Source: Phenylobacterium sp. (GTDB lineage: Bacteria > Pseudomonadota > Alphaproteobacteria > Caulobacterales > Caulobacteraceae). Taken from it: a stretch of DNA of 39,536 nucleotides. Made by a program: the position numbers and the translations under genes. This document shows, piece by piece, positions 19,974 to 28,102 of the stretch (positions are counted from its first letter, which is position 1; each line of letters starts with the position of its first letter). The stretch is from assembly GCF_025934275.1 (NCBI RefSeq), contig NZ_JAICYI010000031.1, positions 1 through 39,536 of the forward strand. Reading direction: 5' to 3'. Under the pieces are notes generated by a model. That model ran no database searches and was not told the DNA's origin. It saw only the letters and a program-made list of their open reading frames with translations.

Positions 19974-20683
19974 GCGAAGGCCCCGACCTCTCCGAGACCG
20001 AAGCCCTGGCGGCCGAGCATGCACTGGGCGTGCTCTCGGGGCTCGAGCGCGCGGCGGCCGAGGCGCGCATGGCGCGCGATCCGGCCTTCGCCGCCCTGGT
20101 GGCGGCCTGGCGCGAGCGGCTCTCACCGCTGCTCGGCGGCATCGCCGAGGTCCCGCCGCCGCCGGACGCCTGGTCGCGTATCGAGCGCGCGCTGCCGGCC
20201 AACGACAACCGCGCGCTCCGCGTCTGGCGCGGCATCACCGCAGGCGCCCTCGGCCTCGCCGCGGCGAGCCTGGCGGTGAGCGTGTTCCTGGCCAACCGGC
20301 CGCCGGTCGTGATCCAGGCGCCGCCGCGCCAGGCCGCGCCGCTGCTCAACGCCAGCCTGACCAGCCAGGCCTCGGGCCAGCCGATGTTCATCGCCGCCTA
20401 CGATCCGGTGCGCAAGGCGCTGATCGTCACCTCGCTGGCGCCGCCCGGCGGCGACCCCCGCCACGTCCACGAGCTCTGGGTCATTCCGGCCGACGGCAAG
20501 CCGCATCCGCTCGGCCTCATCACGCCGGGGACATCGAAGGCCATGCCCATGCCCGGCAAGATGGCTCCCATGCTGCAGCCTGGCGCGACGCTCGCCGTCT
20601 CGATCGAGCCGCCCGGCGGATCGCCGAAGAAGGACGCCCCCTCCGGCCCGATCGCCGCGGTCGGCAAGCTCGCGCAGGTCTGA
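19970..20683 (+). CDS. Anti-sigma factor, RskA-like (membrane)
   Basis: The 237-aa protein has a cytoplasmic N-terminal domain (EALAAEHALGVLSGLERAAAEARMARDPAFAALVAAW) that matches the sigma-binding helical bundle of SigK anti-sigma factors. One membrane helix follows at about residues 87-110 (ITAGALGLAAASLAVSVFLAN), then a periplasmic RskA C-terminal domain (pfam RskA type; LYV-like IAAYDPVRKALIVTSLAPP and HELWVIPADGKPHPLGLI). It would hold the sigma factor at the membrane and release it after regulated proteolysis. It lacks the HxxxCxxC zinc motif. The ATGA overlap with the sigma gene indicates coupled synthesis of the pair. Confidence 0.92.
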   Translation: MSEGPDLSETEALAAEHALGVLSGLERAAAEARMARDPAFAALVAAWRERLSPLLGGIAEVPPPPDAWSRIERALPANDNRALRVWRGITAGALGLAAASLAVSVFLANRPPVVIQAPPRQAAPLLNASLTSQASGQPMFIAAYDPVRKALIVTSLAPPGGDPRHVHELWVIPADGKPHPLGLITPGTSKAMPMPGKMAPMLQPGATLAVSIEPPGGSPKKDAPSGPIAAVGKLAQV

Positions 20684-20691
20684 GCGGGGCT

Positions 20692-20719
20692 GCATCCGCG
20701 CCCGCCGCGCGGCCGTACC
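20692..20719 (+). promoter_or_regulatory. Candidate ECF promoter of the fasciclin gene
   Basis: GCATCC (20692-20697), 16 bases, then CGTACC (20714-20719), 48 bases before the ATG of the fasciclin gene. It differs from the site before the sigma gene at only one base per hexamer. The -35 hexamer also resembles the CCATCC that I recall for mycobacterial SigK promoters of fasciclin-type antigens. It lies directly after the rskA-like stop, so the fasciclin gene can be transcribed separately. Confidence 0.55.
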
Positions 20720-20767
20720 TTCGCCATCGCCGATACGGGGGCGATGGGAAATCGAAGGAAGACCACA

Positions 20768-21346
20768 ATGCGTAAGATCGTTTCGGCGGCGCTCGCGGGC
20801 GCTGCGCTGGCCCTCGCCGCCGGCGGCATGGCCTCGGCCCGGATGAGCGCCGCCCACATGATGGGCGGCAAGGAGCACACCGTCATGGTGGGCGGCGCCG
20901 CCATGTATCCGTCGAAGACCATCATCCAGAACGCGGTGAACTCGAAGGATCACACCACCCTGGTCGCCGCCGTGAAGGCCGCGGGCCTGGTCGACACCCT
21001 CTCCGGGCCGGGGCCGTTCACCGTCTTCGCGCCGACCAACGCCGCCTTCGGCAAGCTGCCGCCCGGCACGGTCGACAGTCTGGTGAAGCCCGAGAACAAG
21101 GCGACGCTCGCCAAGATCCTGACCTACCACGTGGTGGCGGGCCGCATGTCCTCCGCCGACCTGATGGCCAGGGCCCGCATGGGCGGGAGCCTCACCACCG
21201 TCGAGGGCGAGCCGCTCAAGGTCAGCGCCAGGAACGGCGCGGTCTGGCTCACCGACGCCAAGGGCGGCATGGCCCGCGTCACCATCCCGAACGTCAACCA
21301 GTCGAACGGCGTGATCCACGTCGTCGACGCCGTTCTGATGCCGTAA
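20768..21346 (+). CDS. Secreted fasciclin (FAS1) domain protein
   Basis: The 192-aa protein has a signal peptide (MRKIVSAALAGAALALAAGG, cleavage near ASA at about 24) and a single FAS1 domain. H1 is at SKDHTTLVAAVKAAGLVDTLSGPGPFTVFAPTNAAFGKLPPGTVDSL, the YHVVAGRM segment lies near residue 120, and H2 is at NVNQSNGVIHVVDAVLMP. FAS1 domains mediate cell-surface adhesion or bind small ligands; in mycobacteria MPT70 and MPT83 are SigK-controlled. GGAAG lies 7 bases before the ATG. The sequence is Met-rich near the N-terminus (SARMSAAHMMGGKE), perhaps copper- or oxidation-related; that is speculation. Confidence 0.93.
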   Translation: MRKIVSAALAGAALALAAGGMASARMSAAHMMGGKEHTVMVGGAAMYPSKTIIQNAVNSKDHTTLVAAVKAAGLVDTLSGPGPFTVFAPTNAAFGKLPPGTVDSLVKPENKATLAKILTYHVVAGRMSSADLMARARMGGSLTTVEGEPLKVSARNGAVWLTDAKGGMARVTIPNVNQSNGVIHVVDAVLMP

Positions 21347-21350
21347 GGCG

Positions 21351-21552
21351 AACCGCAGAAGACGCAGAGAGGCGCCGAAGCGAGCCCACGGCTTGGCACG
21401 GATGGGCGGATCGCCCGCGGCGCTTCGTTTCCCGATCCCGCGGGGGGGCGCTTCAGCCGCGATCCGTGAGAATCCGTGAAATCCGTGGTTCCAAACCAAA
21501 GGCCGGCCGCTCGGCCGCCCTTCTTCTGCGAGCGTCTGCGTTTTCTGCGGTT
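21351..21552. repeat. Inverted-repeat intergenic element (copy 1)
   Basis: The left arm AACCGCAGAAGACGCAGA (21351-21368) is almost exactly complementary to the right arm TCTGCGTTTTCTGCGGTT (21535-21552), one mismatch in 18. The inner part contains three tandem ATCCGTGA-type units ending in GTGGTT (21462-21490). The right arm overlaps the stop codon of carA (21551-21553), and the left arm begins four bases after the fasciclin stop. A related element lies at 28103-28254 and a solo inner box at 23143-23174. It separates two convergent genes and has no ORF. Confidence 0.75.
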
Positions 21553-22720
21553 ACTTCGCCTGGTCCATCAGGCCGGCGAAGCGGTCGAAGAGGTAGAGCG
21601 AATCGGTGGGGCCCGGCGAGGCCTCCGGGTGGTGCTGCACCGAGAACACCGGCCGGTCGGTGAGCGCGATGCCGGCGTTGGTGCCGTCGAACAGCGAGAC
21701 GTGCGTCTCGACCACGGGGCCGGGCAGGGTGTCGCGGTCCACGGTGAAGCCGTGGTTCATCGAGACGATCTCCACCTTGCCGGTGGTCAGGTCCTTCACC
21801 GGATGGTTCGCCCCGTGGTGGCCCTGCTCCATCTTCACGGTCTTGGCGCCCAGCGCCAGCGACAGCATCTGGTGGCCGAGGCAGATGCCGAACACCGGCG
21901 TGCCGCTCTCCACCAGCTTCCTGATTTCGGGCACCGCGTACTCGCCGGTGGCCGCCGGATCGCCCGGCCCGTTCGAGAGCAGCACGCCGTCGGGCTTGCG
22001 CGCCAGGATCGCCTCGGCGGTGGTGTTGGCCGGCACCACCGTCGCGCGGGCGCCGATCGAGGTCAGCGCGCGCAGGATGTTGCGTTTCACGCCGTAGTCG
22101 ACGACCACCACCTCGTACTTGGGCTTGGCGGCAGGCTTCGCGTAGCCTTCGCCCCACGCCCACAGGCCCTCGTCCCACACGAACGGCTGCAGGCAGCTCG
22201 CGTCCTTGGCGAGGTCGAGGCCGACCAGGCCGGACCAGGCCCGCGCCCGGGCGATCAGCGCCTCGAGGTCGAACTTGCCTTCCGGGTGATGCGCGACCAC
22301 CCCGTGCGGCATTCCGTGCTCGCGGATGCGCTTGGTCAGCGCGCGGGTGTCGACCCCGGCCAGCCCGATGACGCCGCGCCGCGCCATCCAGGTCTCCAGG
22401 TCCGCCTCCGCTCGCCAGTTCGCCGGGCGGGTGGGGACGTCGCGGAAGATCGCGGCCCTGGCCGCCGTCGTCGCCGAGCCCGAGACCTGCTCCACGTCCT
22501 CCACATTGGCGCCGACGTTGCCGACGTGGGGGAAGGTGAAGGTGACGATCTGGGCCATGTAGGAGGGATCGGTGAGGATCTCCTGGTAGCCCGACATGGC
22601 GGTGTTGAAGCAGACCTCGCCCACCGCCTCGCCGACCGCGCCCACGCCGATGCCCTGCAGCACGGTCCCGTCGGCGATCGCCAGGACGCCGGTCGCGCCG
22701 GGCAGGAGGTCGCGGCTCAT
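21551..22720 (-). CDS. carA: Carbamoyl-phosphate synthase small subunit
   Basis: CarA releases ammonia from glutamine and passes it to CarB for arginine and pyrimidine synthesis. The 389-aa protein has the N-terminal CPSase small-subunit domain ([21 protein letters not shown], 34-54) and a class I glutamine amidotransferase domain. The nucleophile is Cys280 in [14 protein letters not shown]; His364 and Glu366 are in [12 protein letters not shown]. The segment LSNGPGDPA is at 248-256. The ATG at 22720 is preceded by AGGAG. The stop codon lies within the arm of an inverted repeat element. carB is on the same strand about 3.7 kb further along, with five opposite-strand genes between them. Confidence 0.97.
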   Translation of the reverse strand: MSRDLLPGATGVLAIADGTVLQGIGVGAVGEAVGEVCFNTAMSGYQEILTDPSYMAQIVTFTFPHVGNVGANVEDVEQVSGSATTAARAAIFRDVPTRPANWRAEADLETWMARRGVIGLAGVDTRALTKRIREHGMPHGVVAHHPEGKFDLEALIARARAWSGLVGLDLAKDASCLQPFVWDEGLWAWGEGYAKPAAKPKYEVVVVDYGVKRNILRALTSIGARATVVPANTTAEAILARKPDGVLLSNGPGDPAATGEYAVPEIRKLVESGTPVFGICLGHQMLSLALGAKTVKMEQGHHGANHPVKDLTTGKVEIVSMNHGFTVDRDTLPGPVVETHVSLFDGTNAGIALTDRPVFSVQHHPEASPGPTDSLYLFDRFAGLMDQAK

Positions 22721-22890
22721 GAAGGACTCCTTTTCCGCGGGGCAGGATGCGGGAAATCGGCCCGCCGATCCACCGGGCGGGCAAACGGCCGCGTACGTAG
22801 TGGCCCGGCCCGCGCCGGTCAATCGCGGGCGGCTGCAAGCGAGGGATGCGCGTCCTTGCGTCGCCGGCCGCGCTCTGGCCAAGTCCGCCC

Positions 22891-23136
22891 ATGCTGGCGC
22901 TCAGACCTAACTGCGAATGCTGCGACCGCGACCTGCCGCCGGAGAGCGATCAGGCGCGCATCTGCACCTTCGAGTGCACCTTCTGCGCCGACTGCGTGGA
23001 CACCCGCCTGGGCGGCCGCTGCCCGAACTGCGGCGGCGCCTTCGTCCCGCGCCCGATCCGTCCGCCCGCGATGCTCGCCCGCTTCCCGGCTTCGACCGAG
23101 CGCGTCGTGAAGCCGCACGCCCCCTGCGCCGCCTGA
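22891..23136 (+). CDS. DUF1272 zinc-ribbon-like protein
   Basis: The 81-aa product matches the DUF1272 family. [22 protein letters not shown] holds the first Cys pair region (CECC); the middle [26 protein letters not shown] supplies six more Cys including a CPNCGG knuckle. It should bind one or two zinc ions; function unknown. ATG 22891 is the usual family start (MLALRPNCE, cf. MLELRPNCE); a longer open frame upstream is not family-like. It diverges from carA with a 170-base gap that I could not divide into promoters. Confidence 0.9.
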   Translation: MLALRPNCECCDRDLPPESDQARICTFECTFCADCVDTRLGGRCPNCGGAFVPRPIRPPAMLARFPASTERVVKPHAPCAA

Positions 23137-23142
23137 AGTAGG

Positions 23143-23174
23143 GAACCACGGATCACACCGATTTCACGGAAATG
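23143..23174. repeat. Solo CCGTGGTT-type box of the intergenic repeat family
   Basis: GAACCACGGATCACACCGAT (23143-23162) continues with TTCACGGAAATG to 23174. Its reverse complement matches the inner boxes of the two larger elements (ATCCGTGAAATCCGTGGTT at 21472-21490; the 28220-28254 stretch). There are no CGCAGA arms here, so this may be a decayed or partial copy. It lies 38 bases upstream of the ECF41-type promoter. Confidence 0.6.
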
Positions 23175-23212
23175 CGCGCCTCCTCTCCTGAAGAGGAGGG
23201 GCTGGCGGGAAA

Positions 23213-23239
23213 TGTCACAACCTCCTCTGCTTCCCCGTC
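23213..23239 (+). promoter_or_regulatory. ECF41-type promoter
   Basis: TGTCACA (23213-23219), a 16-base spacer, then CGTC (23236-23239). This equals the consensus I recall for ECF41 sigma factors (TGTCACA-N16-CGTC), which they use to transcribe themselves and the linked carboxymuconolactone-decarboxylase, oxidoreductase or epimerase genes. It lies 31 bases before the ATG of a membrane protein gene whose operon ends with an ECF41 sigma gene. The match at both boxes and spacer is exact. Confidence 0.8.
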
Positions 23240-23270
23240 CTTGCCTCAGAACCGAACAGGAGGCGGACGG

Positions 23271-23675
23271 ATGGCCCGGACGATCGCAGGCGCGCTTGGC
23301 TTGATCCTGGCCGTGAACGGCCTCGCGATGCTGTTCGCCGGCCTCTGGTGGTACGGCGCCGTGCCCGGCGTGACCGCCACCGGGCCCTACAACCCGCACT
23401 TCGTGCGCGACATCGGCGCGGCCTATCTGGTCGCCGGCGGCGCCCTCAGCGCCTACGCCGCATGGCCGCAGGAGGCCTGGTCGGGCCTGGCCGCCGCCGC
23501 CGGCTTCCTGACCCTGCACGCCGCCGTCCACGTCTACGACGCCGTCTGCGGGACCCACCCGTTCGCCGACGTGCTGCGCGACGCAGGCGGCGTCTACCTG
23601 CCGGCCGCGCTCGCCCTGTGGCTCGCCGTTCGCCCGATCTCCAAGGAGTCTCCCCATGCTGAAGTCGCTGCTTAG
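23271..23675 (+). CDS. Four-helix membrane protein of unknown function, in ECF41 operon
   Basis: The 134-aa product has about four membrane helices: IAGALGLILAVNGLAMLFAGLWWYG, DIGAAYLVAGGALSAYAAWP, GLAAAAGFLTLHAAVHVYDAVCG and GGVYLPAALALWLAV. A conserved-looking HAAVHVYDAV motif in helix 3 carries two His and an Asp. A strong AGGAGG site precedes ATG 23271. An in-frame ATG at 23172 would begin inside the promoter and is rejected. The gene overlaps the AhpD-like gene by 20 bases. Its place as first gene of an ECF41-controlled operon suggests that it and the enzyme below act together, perhaps handling a membrane-permeant oxidised compound. Confidence 0.85.
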   Translation: MARTIAGALGLILAVNGLAMLFAGLWWYGAVPGVTATGPYNPHFVRDIGAAYLVAGGALSAYAAWPQEAWSGLAAAAGFLTLHAAVHVYDAVCGTHPFADVLRDAGGVYLPAALALWLAVRPISKESPHAEVAA

Positions 23676-24207
23676 GCGCTGGATCGACCGCTTCGAGCGG
23701 AGCTGGAACTACGACGCCTCCTATATGCGCGAGGTGCTGGACGCCTCGCCCGCCACGCTCCTGAAGTTCGCCTTCGTCTCCGGGCTCGTCGAGCGCAAGG
23801 CCGCGCCGGCCGCCGCGCTGGCGGCTGCCGGCATCGCCGGCACGTTGGCCGAGGACTGCGGCCCCTGCACCCAGATCGGGGTCCAGATCGCCGAGGCGAA
23901 CGGCGTCTCGCCGGATGTGCTGCGCGCCGTCCTGGCGGGCGACGAGGCCGCCATGGGCGCCGAGGCCGCGCTCGCCTGGCGTTTCGCCCGCGCCAGCCTC
24001 GCCCGCGACATGGCCGCCTGCGATCCGCTCCGTGACGAGATCCTCCGCCGCTGGGGCGGGAAGGGCCTGGTCGCCGTCGCCATGGCGCTGACCACGGCGC
24101 GCATGTACCCGACGCTGAAGTACGCGCTTGGTCACGGCAAGGCTTGCTCCCGGGTGGTGGTGGCCGGCGAACCGGCTCCGGTCGCGCATCTGGCGATCGC
24201 GGCGTAG
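23656..24207 (+). CDS. AhpD/carboxymuconolactone-decarboxylase-like protein
   Basis: The 183-aa product has the CMD/AhpD helical fold with the redox pair Cys68-Cys71 in TLAEDCGPCTQIGVQIAEANGVSPDVLRAVLAGDEA. The CxxC and the following helix match alkylhydroperoxidase AhpD, so thiol-based peroxidase or disulfide chemistry is likely. Such proteins are the classic COE partners of ECF41 sigma factors and occur next to them. It overlaps the membrane-protein gene by 20 bases, and the ECF41 gene starts 11 bases after its stop. All three genes probably form one operon transcribed from the promoter at 23213. Confidence 0.88.
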   Translation: MLKSLLRRWIDRFERSWNYDASYMREVLDASPATLLKFAFVSGLVERKAAPAAALAAAGIAGTLAEDCGPCTQIGVQIAEANGVSPDVLRAVLAGDEAAMGAEAALAWRFARASLARDMAACDPLRDEILRRWGGKGLVAVAMALTTARMYPTLKYALGHGKACSRVVVAGEPAPVAHLAIAA

Positions 24208-24217
24208 GCTTGGCCCC

Positions 24218-25081
24218 ATGGACCGCACCGCGCTCTTCGAAGCCCAGCGGCCTCGCCTCAAGCGCCTCGCCTACCGCATGCTGGGCTCCGTTGCGGAGGC
24301 CGAGGATGCGGTGCAGGACGCCTGGCTGCGCTGGACCCATGCGCCGCAGGACGTGGCCGACCCCGCGGCCTGGCTGGTGCGCGCCGCGACCCGGCTCTGC
24401 ATCGACCGCCTGCGCGCGGCCAAGGCGGCCCGCGCGGCCTACCGCGGCCCCTGGCTGCCGGAGCCGCTGATCGAGCCGCTCGACGCCGATCCCGTCGAGC
24501 GGGCGGAGGACGTGTCGGTCGCCTTCCTGCTGGCCCTGGAGCGCCTGTCGCCGCTGGAGCGCGCCGTCTTTCTGCTGCACGACGTCTTCGACGAGGACTA
24601 CGCCGCCGTCGCCGAGACCCTGGACCGATCGGAGCCCGCCGTCCGCCAGCTCGCCGCCCGGGCCCGCGCGCACGTGCAGGAGGCCCGGCCGCGCTTCTCG
24701 ATCCGCCCGGACAAGGCCGCCGAGCTCGCCGCCGCCTTCATGGCCGCCGCGGCGACGGCGGATGTCGCGCAGCTCTCAGCCCTGCTGGCCGAGGATGCCG
24801 TGATGGTCACCGATGGCGGCGGCAAGCGGAAGGCCGCGCTGCGGGTCCTGGTCGGCCGCGAGGACATCATCCGCCTGCTCCAGGGGCTGAGGTGGCGCGG
24901 CGGCGTGCCGGAGGTCGAGCGGATCGAGCTTGCCCGCATCAACGGCGCGCCGGGAGTCGTCCTGCGTCTCGCCGGCGGGGATCCCGAGACCGTGTCGTTC
25001 GAGACCGACGCCGATGGACGCATCTCGGCGATCTACGAGGTGCGCAATCCCGACAAGCTCGGCCACGTGGCGATGCGCTAG
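24218..25081 (+). CDS. ECF41-family sigma factor with SnoaL-like C-terminal domain (SigJ-type)
   Basis: The 287-aa sigma factor has regions 2 and 4 (LKRLAYRMLGSVAEAEDAVQDAWLRW; PLERAVFLLHDVFDEDYAAVAETLDRSEPAVRQLAARAR) and a C-terminal SnoaL-type domain (about 165-285). All three ECF41 signature motifs are visible: WLPEPL at 79-84, DGGGK at 199-203 and NPDKL at 277-281. In this family the fused C-terminal domain replaces a separate anti-sigma factor and both activates and restrains the sigma factor. It ends two bases from the convergent phyH-type gene. The likely target promoter precedes its operon at 23213. Confidence 0.96.
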   Translation: MDRTALFEAQRPRLKRLAYRMLGSVAEAEDAVQDAWLRWTHAPQDVADPAAWLVRAATRLCIDRLRAAKAARAAYRGPWLPEPLIEPLDADPVERAEDVSVAFLLALERLSPLERAVFLLHDVFDEDYAAVAETLDRSEPAVRQLAARARAHVQEARPRFSIRPDKAAELAAAFMAAAATADVAQLSALLAEDAVMVTDGGGKRKAALRVLVGREDIIRLLQGLRWRGGVPEVERIELARINGAPGVVLRLAGGDPETVSFETDADGRISAIYEVRNPDKLGHVAMR

Positions 25082-25083
25082 AC

Positions 25084-25995
25084 CTACTCGGCCGGCTCCT
25101 TTGCGCCGCGCAGCTCGGCCCTGATCGCCTCCAGCAGCGCCGCCGAGCCCAGCGTCGAGTCCGCCTCGCCGGCGCCGCTCAGGGCGTGCTCGGGCGGGAC
25201 GATCTCGGGCCCTTCGCCGGGCGGCAGGGGCGGGGTGTAGTAGCCCAGCGCGTAATAGGCCATGGCGTAGCCGATCAGCGCCTGCAGCTCGGGTTCGAGC
25301 GTCCGGGCGATCTCCGGCGGGCAGCTGAGGTACTGGTTCTCCTCCTGCCGCAGCCAGCCCAGGGCGTAGGTGATGTTGAGACCCCAGCGGTCGCCGTCGC
25401 TGTCGTTGGGCCCGCCGCCATGGAACACGCTGCCGGTGTAGACCAGCACCGAGCCGCGGCGCATCTCGGCGCGGGCGATCTCGCCGGGTTCGGCGACCCG
25501 CTCGTCTGGCCAGGCGACCGAGCCCGGGACCACCTGGGTCGCGCCGTTCGCGGCCGTGAAGTCGGTCAGCGCCCAGATCGTGTTGAGCTGCGGCTCGATC
25601 GCCTGCATGTGCTTGCCCCACGCCCAGCGGTCGCGGTGGATCGCCTGCGCCGGCTGCCCGGGCATGATGCGGATCAGCTGCGTCAGGTGCAGCTGGTAGC
25701 GCTGGCAATTGGGCAGCAGCACCGCATCGCAGATCGCCCGCACCCGCGGATCGAGGATCAGCTTGCGGCAGAGCGGCGAGCGGGCGACCAGGGCGCCGGT
25801 CCGGGTGGTCTTGAGCCCGGAGAACAGGTCGCGCCCCGGCTTGGTCGCCTCCACGTAGGGGCGGAGCTCGGCGGCGACGGCGTCGGCCTCGGCCGCGGGC
25901 AGCATGTCGTCGAGGATCAGCGCGCCGTCGCGCTGCAGCACGGCGGTGATCGCCTCGGCGGGCGCATCGGCGGGCAGGTGTTGCAGCGCTGGCAT
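25084..25995 (-). CDS. Phytanoyl-CoA dioxygenase (PhyH)-family oxygenase
   Basis: The 303-aa Fe(II)/2-oxoglutarate oxygenase has the double-stranded beta-helix layout. The HxD iron triad half is His120-Arg-Asp122 (QAIHRDRWAWGKHM), the distal His is His192 (YTGSVFHGGGPNDS), and the 2-oxoglutarate-binding Arg probably lies in DGDRWGLNITYALG just after it. A W-rich loop (LGWLRQEENQYLS) follows. Such enzymes hydroxylate lipids or small molecules; substrate unknown. The stop is two bases from the ECF41 stop. A 133-base gap separates it from the divergent M20 gene. Confidence 0.9.
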   Translation of the reverse strand: MPALQHLPADAPAEAITAVLQRDGALILDDMLPAAEADAVAAELRPYVEATKPGRDLFSGLKTTRTGALVARSPLCRKLILDPRVRAICDAVLLPNCQRYQLHLTQLIRIMPGQPAQAIHRDRWAWGKHMQAIEPQLNTIWALTDFTAANGATQVVPGSVAWPDERVAEPGEIARAEMRRGSVLVYTGSVFHGGGPNDSDGDRWGLNITYALGWLRQEENQYLSCPPEIARTLEPELQALIGYAMAYYALGYYTPPLPPGEGPEIVPPEHALSGAGEADSTLGSAALLEAIRAELRGAKEPAE

Positions 25996-26128
25996 GGCGA
26001 TGACCTCCGGCTTTTCGCCCGAGCCTACGCCCGCTCGCCCGCGAAGCCGAGGCTGACGCTACGTCGGCGGTTGCGCGCGGTGGCGAAGGCGCGCCAACCT
26101 GGGCCTCTCGCCGCAAGGAGCCCGCCCG

Positions 26129-27340
26129 ATGACCGTGATGACCCCCTCCGCACGCTGGTGCGAGGCCGGCGAGGCCCTGCTGCCCGAGCTCATCGCCCTG
26201 CGGCGGTCGATCCACGAGGAGCCGGAGCTCGGCCTGAAGACCCCGCTCACCACCGCCAAGGCCAAGCAGGCGCTGCAGGGGCTGCCGCTGGAGATCCGCG
26301 AGGGCGGGGCCACCACCGGCTTCGTCGCCATCCTGCGCGGCCCCGCCAACGGGCGCACGGTGCTGCTGCGCGGCGACATGGACGCCCTGCCGCTCCATGA
26401 GGAGACCGGGCTCGGGTTCACCTCCAGGGTCGAGGGCGCCATGCACGCCTGCGGCCACGACACCCACGTCGCCATGCTGGCCGGCGCCGCGCGGGTGCTC
26501 TGCGAGCGGCGCGAGGAGCTCGCCGGCACGGTGATGTTCATGTTCCAGCCGGGCGAGGAGGGCCACCACGGCGCCCGCCACATGCTGGACGACGGCCTGA
26601 TCGATCCGCTGCCCGACGCCGCCTTCGCGATCCACATCACGCCCAACGTGCCGACCGGGATCATAGCCGGGCGCGCCGGTCCCCTCATGGCCGCCGCCGA
26701 CCGCTTCGAGATCCATGTGAAGGGGCAGGGCGGCCACGCCTCCCAGCCGCACGCGGCGCTCGATCCGATCCCGATCGCCTGCGAGATCGTGGGCGCCGTC
26801 CAGGCGATGGTCACCCGCACCATCCCGGCGTTCGATCCGGTGGTCGTCACCGTCGCCCGCATCACCGCCGGCACGACCAACAACGTCATCCCCGAGACGG
26901 CGGAGATCGAGGGCACGATCCGCTCGTTCTCGGAGCACTCGCGCAAGCTCGCCCATGACGGCCTGCAGCGCCTCGCCCGGCACATCGCCGCGGCCCACAG
27001 GGCCGAGGCCGAACTGAAGCTCTTCCCGGGATTCCCGGTGACGGTCTCCGACGCCCGGGCCGTGGATCTCGCCGAACGCGTCGCCCAGGATCTGTACGGC
27101 GAGGCCGCCTGGCGCACCATGCCGGCGCCGGTCATGGGGGCCGAGGACTTCGCCTACGTCCTGCAGAAGGTCCCCGGCGCCATGGTCTTCCTCGGCGCGA
27201 CGCCCGAGGGCGGCGACTTCCGCGCCTGCTGCGCCCTGCACTCCAACCGCATGGTGCTCGACGAGCGGGTCATGCCGCGCGGCGTCGCCATGCACTGCGG
27301 CTTCGCCGAAGCCTTCCTGCGCGAGGGGTTCGCCGCATGA
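26129..27340 (+). CDS. M20-family metal-dependent amidohydrolase (hippurate hydrolase-like)
   Basis: The 403-aa protein has the M20D landmarks: RRSIHEEPELG, GDMDALP (82-88), HACGHDTHVAMLAGAA (106-121, metal ligands Cys108 and His110), PGEEGHHGARHM (Glu143/144) and MGAEDFAYVLQKVPGAMVFLG near the end with the last metal ligand region. The dimerisation domain includes KGQGGHASQPHAALDPI. Such enzymes cleave N-acyl amino acids. AAGGAG precedes the ATG. The stop overlaps the DUF169 gene by 4 bases, so the pair is translationally coupled. Confidence 0.94.
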   Translation: MTVMTPSARWCEAGEALLPELIALRRSIHEEPELGLKTPLTTAKAKQALQGLPLEIREGGATTGFVAILRGPANGRTVLLRGDMDALPLHEETGLGFTSRVEGAMHACGHDTHVAMLAGAARVLCERREELAGTVMFMFQPGEEGHHGARHMLDDGLIDPLPDAAFAIHITPNVPTGIIAGRAGPLMAAADRFEIHVKGQGGHASQPHAALDPIPIACEIVGAVQAMVTRTIPAFDPVVVTVARITAGTTNNVIPETAEIEGTIRSFSEHSRKLAHDGLQRLARHIAAAHRAEAELKLFPGFPVTVSDARAVDLAERVAQDLYGEAAWRTMPAPVMGAEDFAYVLQKVPGAMVFLGATPEGGDFRACCALHSNRMVLDERVMPRGVAMHCGFAEAFLREGFAA

Positions 27341-28101
27341 GCACCGACTGGCCCGCGCTCACGGCCGACCTCGAACAGCTCCTGAAGCTGCGCTCGATCC
27401 CGTTCGGCATGAAGCTCTACGAGGACGCTGCGGAGATGGAGGCGATCCCGCGCATCCGCCGGCCGCAGCACGTCCATACGCTGGACCAGGTGGTCGGCCA
27501 GGCGTCCCGCCTCGGCTGGACCGTCGGGATCACAGCGGAGGATCTGGTGGGCGCGCAGTGCCGTGCGGTGGTGGGCCTCGGGTCGGCCAAGACCGATGCG
27601 TGGAAGTCGGGCGAGCACATGACCGGCGTCTGGTTCTCGACGCTCGAGGACGCCGCCGCGCACCAGGCCGCGATGAATTGCGTCCCGGACGGCCGCTACC
27701 AGGCGCTGGCGGTGGGCCCGCTCGCTTCGGGCAAGCTCGGCGATCCGGACATCGCGCTCTTCTACGCCACTCCCGGCGCGATGATCTACTTCATCAACGG
27801 CCTGCAGTGGGCCGGCTACAAGCGCTTCGACTTCAGCGTGGTCGGCGAGAGCGCCTGCGCCGACAGCTGGGGCCGGGCGCTCACCAGGCGCGAGCCCAGC
27901 CTCTCCATCCCCTGTTTCGCCGAGCGCCGCTACGGCGGCGTGCTCGACGAGGAGATGCTGATGGCGACCCCGCCCGAGCACCTGCAGAAGGCCATCGACG
28001 GCATGCGCGCGCTCGCCAAGAACGGCTTCCGCTACCCCTTCCCGCAGTACGGCGTGCAGCAGGACGTCCGCGCCGGCATGGCCGTGAGCTACAAGTCGTA
28101 A
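27337..28101 (+). CDS. DUF169-family protein
   Basis: The 254-aa protein matches the DUF169 family, with the LKLRSIPFGMKLYED opening, VGITAEDLVGAQCRAVVGLG, FYATPGAMIYFINGLQWAGYKRFDFSVVGESACADSWGRAL and EPSLSIPCFAERRYGGVLDEEMLMATPPEHL. The Cys residues (AQCR, ESACAD, IPCFAER) lie in conserved-looking positions. Function unknown. It overlaps the amidohydrolase by 4 bases, so it likely serves the same pathway. The stop is followed directly by an inverted-repeat element. Confidence 0.85.
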   Translation: MSTDWPALTADLEQLLKLRSIPFGMKLYEDAAEMEAIPRIRRPQHVHTLDQVVGQASRLGWTVGITAEDLVGAQCRAVVGLGSAKTDAWKSGEHMTGVWFSTLEDAAAHQAAMNCVPDGRYQALAVGPLASGKLGDPDIALFYATPGAMIYFINGLQWAGYKRFDFSVVGESACADSWGRALTRREPSLSIPCFAERRYGGVLDEEMLMATPPEHLQKAIDGMRALAKNGFRYPFPQYGVQQDVRAGMAVSYKS

Positions 28102-28102
28102 G

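Noticed and set aside
21476..23110. A 544-codon plus-strand frame opposite carA
   Set aside because: Shadow of carA and DUF1272 in another frame; no recognisable motif.
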